A DNA stretch of 64,000 bases, from assembly GCF_015594625.1 (NCBI RefSeq), contig NZ_JADNRQ010000006.1, positions 62,001 to 126,000 of the forward strand. Reading direction: 5' to 3'. The DNA is from Desulfallas sp. Bu1-1. Its GTDB lineage: Bacteria > Bacillota > Desulfotomaculia > Desulfotomaculales > Desulfallaceae. The translations under genes and the position numbers were made by a program. The notes below the pieces were generated by a model. It ran no database searches. It saw only the letters and a program-made list of their open reading frames with translations, and was not told where the DNA came from. Position 1 is the stretch's first letter; every line of letters starts with the position of its first letter. Positions 58,408-64,000 of this stretch are shown here, one piece after another.

Positions 58408-59730
58408 ATGGACAAACATGATGTAATCTCTGAAGCCCGGGAGAAAGGAGTCAAGTTCATTCGCTTGCAGTTTACCGACCTGCTCGGGGTGCTGAAAAAT
58501 GTTGCCATCACCATTGACCAGCTGGAAAAGGCTCTGGATGGTGAATTGATGTTTGACGGTTCCTCCATCTACGGCTTTACCAGGATTGAGGAGTCCGACA
58601 TGTACCTGCGTCCCGATCCGAACACGTTCGTGGTATTCCCGTGGCGGCCCAGAGAGGGTGCAGTGGCCAGGCTGGTATGCGATATCTACAATCCCGACGG
58701 GACGCCCTTTGACGGCTGCCCCAGGGTGACCCTGAAGCGCATGCTTTCCAAGGCCGCGGAACTCGGATATACCATGCAGGTGGGGCCCGAGCTGGAATTT
58801 TTTCTGTTCCGCCTGGATGAGCAGGGGGTTCCAACACTGACAACCCATGACAATGCCGGTTATTTTGACCTCTCGCCTGTGGATCTCGGGGAGCAGGCCC
58901 GCAGGGAGATAGTGCTGACGCTGGAGCAGATGGGCTTTGAGATCGAGGCCTCCCACCATGAGGTGGCGCCGGGCCAGCATGAAATTGATTTTAAATATTC
59001 CGATGCCCTGGATACCGCTGATAAGATTGTGACTTTCAAGTTCGTGGTAAGAACCATTGCCCAGCGGCACGGCCTGCATGCCACATTCATGCCCAAACCG
59101 GTTTATGGGATCAACGGCAGCGGCATGCATACAAACCAGTCGCTATTTAAAGGGGATGAAAACGCTTTCTATGATCCCGGTGATCCTATGCAATTAAGTA
59201 AGGAAGCATATTATTACATCGGTGGGCTGCTGAAACATGCCCGGGCGCTGGCCGCCGTCACCAATCCCACCGTCAATTCTTACAAGCGCCTTGTGCCCGG
59301 TTATGAGGCTCCGGTGTACCTGGCCTGGAGCGGCCGCAACCGCAGCCCGCTTATCCGCATTCCGGCCAAGCGGGGCCAGAGCACCAGGGTTGAACTGCGC
59401 AACCCGGACCCGTCCTGCAACCCCTACCTGGCGCTGGCGGCCTGCCTGGCAGCCGGTCTTGACGGCATTGTCAACAAAATCGAGCCGCCGCCGGCATGCG
59501 ACAAAAACATTTACCAGATGTCGGAGGCTGAACTTAAAGAGTTGGGTATCGGTTCCCTCCCTGGCAGCTTACAGGAAGCGTACGCCGAGCTGGCCCAAAA
59601 CGAAGTGATTAAAGGTGCTTTAGGGGAACACATTTACGAGAAATTGACCGAGGCCAAGCGGAAGGAATACGACAGCTACCGGACCAGGGTGCACCAGTGG
59701 GAAATTGATCAATACCTGACCTTGTTTTAG
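58408..59730 (+). CDS. glnA: glutamine synthetase, type I
   Basis: A 440-residue GSI-alpha type enzyme: [33 protein letters not shown] with metal-binding Glu/His, [12 protein letters not shown], and the ATP/glutamate region [20 protein letters not shown]. It lacks the adenylylation-site extension of GSI-beta, so it is probably regulated by feedback inhibition and by transcription. It makes glutamine from glutamate and ammonium. Preceded by two tandem terminator units. Confidence 0.97.
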   Translation: MDKHDVISEAREKGVKFIRLQFTDLLGVLKNVAITIDQLEKALDGELMFDGSSIYGFTRIEESDMYLRPDPNTFVVFPWRPREGAVARLVCDIYNPDGTPFDGCPRVTLKRMLSKAAELGYTMQVGPELEFFLFRLDEQGVPTLTTHDNAGYFDLSPVDLGEQARREIVLTLEQMGFEIEASHHEVAPGQHEIDFKYSDALDTADKIVTFKFVVRTIAQRHGLHATFMPKPVYGINGSGMHTNQSLFKGDENAFYDPGDPMQLSKEAYYYIGGLLKHARALAAVTNPTVNSYKRLVPGYEAPVYLAWSGRNRSPLIRIPAKRGQSTRVELRNPDPSCNPYLALAACLAAGLDGIVNKIEPPPACDKNIYQMSEAELKELGIGSLPGSLQEAYAELAQNEVIKGALGEHIYEKLTEAKRKEYDSYRTRVHQWEIDQYLTLF

Positions 59731-59773
59731 GCGTTAATTACCCGAATGTATTGTTTGTAACACCCCGATATGG

Positions 59774-59810
59774 AAGTCCCGACATCTTGCTGAGGTGTCG
59801 GGACTTTTCG
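59774..59810 (+). terminator. glnA terminator
   Basis: AAGTCCCGACA against TGTCGGGACTT, perfect 11-bp stem, then TTCG. It lies 43 bases after the glnA stop. Confidence 0.85.
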
Positions 59811-59831
59811 ATTATACGGTTTTGCAAGAAG

Positions 59832-59864
59832 GATAACGCCGCAGTAATTATCTGCGGCGTTATC
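59832..59864 (-). terminator. terminator of the amt-glnK operon
   Basis: GATAACGCCGCAG and CTGCGGCGTTATC form a perfect 13-bp stem 24 bases after the glnK stop; on the minus strand CTTCTTGC follows, so the T tract is weak. Confidence 0.7.
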
Positions 59865-59888
59865 TTACTCGATTTTACTGTATGGTTT

Positions 59889-60227
59889 TTAAATGGCAGC
59901 TTCCCCGGTTTCGCCGGTGCGGATGCGGATGGCATTGTCGATCTTGTAAGTAAAGATCTTGCCGTCGCCGATCTCCCCGCTCCTGGCCGCCTGGCTGATG
60001 ATCTTCACCACTTCATCGACATCTTCATCTTTGGTTACAATCTCCAGTTTCACTTTCGGCAGCAGGTTGATGCTGTACTCAGTGCCGCGATATACCTCTT
60101 TGCGTCCCTTTTGCAAACCGCAGCCGATCACCTGGGTGACGGTCATGCCATGGATGCCGTATTTGTTGAGAGAGTCTTTTACGTCCTCCAGTTTTCCCGG
60201 ACGCAGGATACATTCGATTTTAGTCAT
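59889..60227 (-). CDS. glnK: PII nitrogen regulatory protein (GlnK/GlnB)
   Basis: A 112-residue PII protein. The T-loop is GCGLQKGRKEVYRGTEYSIN with the conserved Tyr of the YRG motif; B-loop and C-loop parts are AARSGEIGDGKIF and IRTGETGEAAI. It senses ATP/ADP and 2-oxoglutarate and blocks the Amt channel when nitrogen is ample. It follows amt by 39 bases on the minus strand, the standard amt-glnK pair in inverted order. Confidence 0.96.
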   Translation of the reverse strand: MTKIECILRPGKLEDVKDSLNKYGIHGMTVTQVIGCGLQKGRKEVYRGTEYSINLLPKVKLEIVTKDEDVDEVVKIISQAARSGEIGDGKIFTYKIDNAIRIRTGETGEAAI

Positions 60228-60266
60228 AGCCTACTCCCCCTTGAGTTAAGATATTGGACACGGGAT

Positions 60267-61664
60267 TTAAATCTTCGCCGGATTCATGGAACCCGTAGCC
60301 TGGACGCTCGCTCCGGTTAATTTCATATCACCGAACGGAGATCCGGATACAAAATCCGTGTAAGCGTCTTCACCGTGCTGGGTGATGTCAAGGCCGGCAT
60401 CCTGCTCTTCATCGCTGGCACGGAGTTTAATAACGGTGCCAACTACTTTTAGGATGACGAAGGTCCCTACAGCAGCGATTGCCCATGAAGCAACGATACT
60501 GATAATTTGAATAACTACCTGGTTGGGGTTGCCGTAAAACAGCCCTTGACCCAATTCATTAACTGATGGATTGGCAAAGAGACCGGTGGCCAGAGCACCC
60601 CAGGTGCCCCCGATGCCATGTACGCCAAAGGCGTCGAGAGAGTCATCATAGCCCAACTTTGCTTTCAGAACGCTGACCGCCAGGTAGCATACCACCCCGG
60701 CCACAAGGCCGATGATAATGGAAGCCATGGGGTCGACAAAGCCGGAAGCGGGAGTAATGGCTACCAGTCCGGCCACCGCACCGGAAGCAGCGCCCAGGAC
60801 GGTGGGCTTGCCGTGGCGGATCCATTCAGCCACTACCCAGGAAAACGCAGCCGAGGCCGTAGCCAGGTGGGTTACCACAAATGCGCTGGCTGCCAAGCCG
60901 TTTGCGCTTAGAGCGCTGCCGGCATTAAAGCCGAACCAGCCGAACCACAGGAGAGCGGCCCCGAGTACGGTAAAAGGCAGGTTGTGTGGGATCATCGGCT
61001 CGGTGCCGTAACCTTTACGCTTACCGATAACAATACAGGCCACCAAACCGGAAACACCGGAGAGGATGTGGACGACGGTACCGCCGGCAAAATCGAGAGC
61101 ACCCAAGTCACACAGCCAGCCACCACCCCATACCCAGTGGGCCACGGGGTCATAAATCAGTGTCGTCCAAAGGATCAGGAAAGCCAAAAAGGCCGGAAAA
61201 CGCATCCTTTCCGCAATAGCCCCGGATATAAGAGCTGCGGTGATAACTGCAAACATCAACTGGAAGACCATAAAGGCCTGGTGCGGGACCGTTGTGGCGT
61301 AAACATCGCTGGGTACAAGGCCGACGCCTCTCAGCCCAATCCAGTCAAGGTTGCCGATTAAGTTGTTTACGTCCGGGCCAAAGGACAGACTGTAGCCCCA
61401 TAGAGCCCACTGGATACTGATCAATACCATTGCGAAAAAGCTGTACATTATAGTGCTGAGGACATTTTTCTTCCGGGACAAGCCACCGTAGAAAAGTGCC
61501 AGGCCGGGGAGCGTCATCAGCATGACTAAGGCAGCTGATATCAAGACAAATGACGTGTCACCGGTGTCAATTTTCGGAACTGCTTCCTCCGCCCAGGCCA
61601 AAGCGGGGATTGACATCGAACCAGTAAGAGCCATAAATATAGTCCTGAATAGCCTGTTCTTCAT
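60267..61664 (-). CDS. amt: ammonium transporter Amt
   Basis: A 465-residue Amt protein with an N-terminal signal-like segment (ALTGSMSIPALAWA) and 11 predicted helices. Visible are FYGGLSRKKNVLSTIMYSF, DFAGGTVVHILSGVSGLVA with the conserved Asp and the first pore His region, and the second His in GVHGIGGTWGALATG. It imports ammonium and is gated by GlnK. ATG 61664 with AAGGGGG. Its leader of about 430 bases has tandem antiterminators. Confidence 0.96.
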   Translation of the reverse strand: MKNRLFRTIFMALTGSMSIPALAWAEEAVPKIDTGDTSFVLISAALVMLMTLPGLALFYGGLSRKKNVLSTIMYSFFAMVLISIQWALWGYSLSFGPDVNNLIGNLDWIGLRGVGLVPSDVYATTVPHQAFMVFQLMFAVITAALISGAIAERMRFPAFLAFLILWTTLIYDPVAHWVWGGGWLCDLGALDFAGGTVVHILSGVSGLVACIVIGKRKGYGTEPMIPHNLPFTVLGAALLWFGWFGFNAGSALSANGLAASAFVVTHLATASAAFSWVVAEWIRHGKPTVLGAASGAVAGLVAITPASGFVDPMASIIIGLVAGVVCYLAVSVLKAKLGYDDSLDAFGVHGIGGTWGALATGLFANPSVNELGQGLFYGNPNQVVIQIISIVASWAIAAVGTFVILKVVGTVIKLRASDEEQDAGLDITQHGEDAYTDFVSGSPFGDMKLTGASVQATGSMNPAKI

Positions 61665-61837
61665 TTTCTTTAACCCCCTTATTTGATTTTTTAAATAAGT
61701 GATTTCGCTGCAAAAACCGGTACTTGTATCCGGTGCTCCGGCGGTATCAATTAACGGAAATTCTAACAGAAATTTGCCTGAGCGCTGTCGCTATGGTGTT
61801 TTTGCAGTTAATTCACCAAGTTCTTCGGGAACCGATC
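61665..61837. other. amt leader, proximal part
   Basis: Untranslated part of the amt leader. The arms GGGAACCG (61827-61834) and CGGTTCCC (61898-61905) can enclose the third hairpin. No small gene is seen. Confidence 0.5.
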
Positions 61838-61890
61838 GAATAAAACGCTTCCTCCAGAAGCTGGCGCCTCGGCTTCTGCAAGATGCGCTT
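61838..61890 (-). terminator. third terminator-like hairpin in the amt leader
   Basis: ACGCTTCCTCCAGAAGC pairs imperfectly with the segment GCTTCTGCAAGATGCGCT; on the minus strand the stem ends in GCGTTTTATT. A P1-like hairpin before it is imperfect, so the unit is less certain than the two upstream. Confidence 0.5.
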
Positions 61891-61916
61891 ATTAATCCGG
61901 TTCCCGCTATATAACA

Positions 61917-61991
61917 GAAAACGCCCTCGCAACAGGGTTTAAGCCCTGTGTTGAGAGCGTCGCTGCCCAATCTAATTACATCATTGTGATC
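61917..61991 (-). promoter_or_regulatory. ANTAR-type antiterminator/terminator, amt unit 2
   Basis: Read on the minus strand: P1 with loop AATGAT (A1, G4) and a five-bp stem with one mismatch (61974-61991); P2 GGGC-[AGCGAC]-GCTC (61955-61968), loop A1 and G4; then terminator arms ACGCTCTCAACACAGGG and CCCTGTTGCGAGGGCGT, with TTTTC (61917-61960). The P1 loop equals that of glnA unit 2. Confidence 0.7.
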
Positions 61992-61996
61992 TTAAA

Positions 61997-62065
61997 CAAA
62001 AAACGCTTATTAAGAAGATAATTCTTCTTAATAAGCGTCCTTGCCTTTTGACACACCGTTGTATC
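61997..62065 (-). promoter_or_regulatory. ANTAR-type antiterminator/terminator, amt unit 1
   Basis: Read on the minus strand: P1 GATAC-[AACGGT]-GTGTC (62050-62065), loop A1 and G4; P2 AGGC-[AAGGAC]-GCTT (62033-62046), loop A1 and G4, three bases after P1; terminator ACGCTTATTAAGAAG against its complement, then six T (61997-62038). The P2 3' arm GCTT lies in the terminator 5' arm. Confidence 0.8.
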
Positions 62066-62098
62066 TTGATTATTATTCATTAACTTACTTTCAATATT

Positions 62099-62126
62099 AT
62101 TATACTTGTAATTTTGTTGAAGTCAA
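62099..62126 (-). promoter_or_regulatory. sigma-A promoter of amt-glnK
   Basis: On the minus strand TTGACT (62126-62121) and TATAAT (62104-62099) with a 16-bp spacer. A start near 62091 places the first antiterminator about 26 bases into the transcript. Confidence 0.7.
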
Positions 62127-62172
62127 TAGTTTTTATCAACACTCTTCCCGGGCGGTATTAGGACATCACCGG

Positions 62173-62475
62173 CCTTGATACTGCTTCGTGTCTGACCTAA
62201 TTTTCATCTCAAAGGACCGGTTTTCAATTATCACGGAAACCAACATTCAAGGCCCTTCCGATCTGGTGATTGAAGTCCTCTCACCATCCACCCAAAAATA
62301 TGATCGCAAGCAAAAGAGTCAATTATATTATGCCAACGGAATCAAAGAATACTGGATCGTCGATCCGGCCCTGCAACTTGTCGAGGTGTTTGTTTCAGGC
62401 GAAAACGAATGGAACCGCGCCGGTGTATACGATGACAAAAGTCATAATTCCGGCCGTTACCAATTTGCGTTTTGA
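62173..62475 (+). pseudogene. Uma2-family (DUF820) endonuclease-like remnant
   Basis: About 95 residues of a Uma2 protein: SDLIFISKDRFSIITETNI, then GPSDLVIEVLSPSTQKYDRK and YYANGIKEYWIVDP. The Asp and the Glu-x-Leu-Ser motif of the PD-(D/E)XK-like core are kept, but the N-terminal ~90 residues and the C-terminus are missing, and the next matching bases are out of frame. The chain is broken, so it is called a pseudogene. Confidence 0.7.
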
Positions 62476-62670
62476 GCGCGAAGGTTTGCCAACCTGTCAG
62501 CTTTACCCAATGCCTGATACCAACTTGGGAGGGTGCGGCTAGCCCCCGTCCGACGAATTTATTTTTGTTTAACGTTATTATAATCTTACATGGGAAACGT
62601 GGCAATGGCACATGAAAAAAATCCACGGAGATTCCGGTGACAGCCGGAGGAGGGTGCTAAATAATGATAT

Positions 62671-62698
62671 AAAAAAGCCAACTTCATATGAAGTTGGC
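62671..62698 (-). terminator. intrinsic terminator
   Basis: GCCAACTTCAT and ATGAAGTTGGC form a perfect 11-bp stem; six T follow on the minus strand. It ends the TauE/TIGR02186 operon, 17 bases after the stop. Confidence 0.9.
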
Positions 62699-62714
62699 CT
62701 TTGATATGGGGGCA

Positions 62715-63542
62715 TTAATGGCTTGCGCCGGGATTAAATCCTTTCTTTTTTCCGCCGCCGAGGGCATTATCCAGATAGCTGAACAGTAAGGCAATTCCGA
62801 TCCCGCAGGCCAATGCGATTAATACCGCGATAAACCCGTATGTTGGCCCGTCATATGTTGCCTCGCGGCTTAGCCATTTAACCATACCGACACTGTTCAC
62901 CTGCAGCGGTGCGCTTGCAGTGCCGACCAGCTTACCTTCCTTGACGGCATAAACCGTAACGGTACACTTTTCATGGGGAATATTAGGTGGCAGCTTTACG
63001 TTGGCTTTGAACCTGGAATTGGTGACCTGCACGGCGTTTTCCTTGACGGCATATAACCCGCTTTTTTGGTAAATATTGATAAGCGAGCTGACATATCTAT
63101 CGGAGTCTTGCTTGGGCAGTTCAACCGGGCCGCTTTCCGAATGTTTATATACTTTGGCGCTGGTATAAATTTGCTTGAAGTCTCTGGAAAGACCCAATTT
63201 TTTCTGCAGTTCGCCTGGCAGCTGGTCCAGAGAATCGGAAGTAATAACCTGGTACAGTTTGGGGGCAGCGGTTACGCTAACATTTTCAACATTCATCCAG
63301 AAAAAACCCAGTCGCCCTTTTTTATTTAGCTCCAACATCGAATCATTGGGTGAGGCAACTTTGATATATACCCGGGCATGGTCGGGCACTGTTCCTAAAA
63401 TGGACAATTCCGTTCCCTGAAAATTAAATCCTATATCGACCCGGTCGGGTGAAACATTTACACTGGTATCCGCAGCCCAGGCCAGGCTGATCCATGTAAG
63501 CACAAGCACTAATGCCAGCATCAAGATTATACTTTTTTTCAT
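62715..63542 (-). CDS. TIGR02186-type membrane-anchored protein
   Basis: A 275-residue protein with a signal peptide (SIILMLALVLVLTWISLAWA), an extracytoplasmic beta-rich part beginning DTSVNVSPDRVDIGFNFQG, and one C-terminal membrane helix (YGFIAVLIALACGIGIALLF). This fits the conserved family TIGR02186/PF09608 that neighbours TauE/SafE transporters. Its start overlaps the stop of the TauE gene (TAATG), so it is likely a partner subunit of that exporter. Function not proven. Confidence 0.82.
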   Translation of the reverse strand: MKKSIILMLALVLVLTWISLAWAADTSVNVSPDRVDIGFNFQGTELSILGTVPDHARVYIKVASPNDSMLELNKKGRLGFFWMNVENVSVTAAPKLYQVITSDSLDQLPGELQKKLGLSRDFKQIYTSAKVYKHSESGPVELPKQDSDRYVSSLINIYQKSGLYAVKENAVQVTNSRFKANVKLPPNIPHEKCTVTVYAVKEGKLVGTASAPLQVNSVGMVKWLSREATYDGPTYGFIAVLIALACGIGIALLFSYLDNALGGGKKKGFNPGASH

Positions 63543-64000
63543 TAATGACCGCCTCCCATTACGATCATGGTGGAAGGGGTTACTACAAGATCGACCAGTA
63601 TTTTTACCATGACTAGAAGCACGATTAACGAAAATACCACGCGTAACTGTTCGCCCTTGAGCTTTTTGCCGAGTTTGGCGCCGAACTGGGCACCTATGGA
63701 GGAACCGATTAACAAAACTATGGCCAGTACGAGATCGACCGTATGATTTATAGCGCTCTGGGCTAGGGTGACGTTTATGGCGGTGAAGATAATGACAAAT
63801 ATACTGGTGCCAACCGCATTATGCGTGGGCATGCCGATAAGATAAATCATGACCGGAAGCATGATGAAACCGCCTCCAACGCCCATCAGCGCCGAAAGTA
63901 TGCCTATGAGAAGTCCAAGGACGAAAAGCGCCAGCACGGAGCTCTCGATGCCGGAAACCTCAAAATACATTCGCATGGGTAGTTTATTCATAAAGCGCGT
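63542..64000 (-). CDS. TauE/SafE-family sulfite exporter, C-terminal part
   Basis: The frame is open to the right window edge, so the gene starts outside. The visible ~152 residues hold the second half of a TauE/SafE transporter with ALFVLGLLIGILSALMGVGG and GFIMLPVMIYLIGMPTHNAV and about four helices. The repeat motif G-x3-G-x-GGG-like is typical. Such carriers export sulfite, sulfoacetate or related anions. In the same operon as the TIGR02186-type protein. Confidence 0.85.
   Translation of the reverse strand, partial: TRFMNKLPMRMYFEVSGIESSVLALFVLGLLIGILSALMGVGGGFIMLPVMIYLIGMPTHNAVGTSIFVIIFTAINVTLAQSAINHTVDLVLAIVLLIGSSIGAQFGAKLGKKLKGEQLRVVFSLIVLLVMVKILVDLVVTPSTMIVMGGGH

Overview
The window looks like a chromosomal segment of an anaerobic, spore-former-type Firmicute of the Desulfotomaculum/Pelotomaculum (Peptococcaceae-like) kind. 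Grounds: purine-rich Shine-Dalgarno sites with many TTG and GTG starts; the nif order H-I1-I2-D-K-E-N-B with the PII-like genes nifI1/nifI2 inside the operon; bifunctional AdhE beside a heterodisulfide-reductase-like iron-sulfur protein; corrinoid methyltransferase genes; and the beta subunit of a sodium-pumping decarboxylase. The genus is an inference. No rRNA, tRNA, CRISPR array, transposase or prophage was seen.

Layout. 1-2.4 kb: end of a YeiH-type anion exporter, a universal stress protein, a LysR regulator and a PAP2 phosphatase. 2.4-5.1 kb: a decayed stretch with three unlisted small ORFs (46-58 aa), a broken stalk/VanW-type gene and a truncated HEPN gene. 5-10.7 kb: a metallo-beta-lactamase-fold protein, a BON protein, AdhE and the Fe-S protein. 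10.8-20 kb: an envelope-response locus, with a Spy/CpxP-like protein, a response regulator/histidine kinase pair, a repeat protein, a lipoprotein, a MacAB-like exporter and a TolC-like coiled-coil protein. 20-22 kb: MATE efflux pump with MarR regulator. 22.1-30.9 kb: a corrinoid methyl-transfer locus under a HutC-type GntR regulator. 31-34.7 kb: PadR, CoxD-like AAA and CoxE-like VWA genes and a second MBL protein. 34.8-37.9 kb: csoR-copA-copZ copper efflux. 37.9-42.1 kb: decarboxylase beta subunit and small membrane proteins, divergent from a sigma-54 activator. 42.3-44.6 kb: small membrane protein, HPP protein, cupin remnant and FmdE protein. 45-55.6 kb: nifV-like gene, nifHI1I2DKENB and an AnfO-like gene. 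55.7-62.1 kb: HD protein, nadE, glnA, glnK-amt. 62.1-64 kb: Uma2 remnant, TIGR02186-type protein and the end of a TauE/SafE exporter.

The most notable signal is regulatory RNA. Leaders of the nifV-like gene, nifH, glnA and amt contain the same arrangement: a hairpin with a six-base loop having A at position 1 and G at position 4, a second small hairpin 2-10 bases downstream (2-6 bases in all but the first nifH unit), then an intrinsic terminator whose 5' arm overlaps the second hairpin. This is the architecture of ANTAR-protein antitermination targets (NasR, AmiR, EutV families). Units are tandem in glnA and amt, and nifH has three stacked terminators. Nitrogen fixation and ammonium assimilation here therefore appear to be controlled together by transcription attenuation. 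No ANTAR protein is encoded in the window.

Other regulatory signals read from the sequence are: GTATATAC sites (the HutC-family consensus) at three places in the methyltransferase locus, plus a repeated hairpin element at its internal boundaries; a near-perfect -24/-12 promoter with two 18-bp upstream palindromes between the decarboxylase operon and its probable activator; an identical operator-like box before two envelope-stress genes; a PadR-type palindrome over a promoter; and a G-rich CsoR-type operator.
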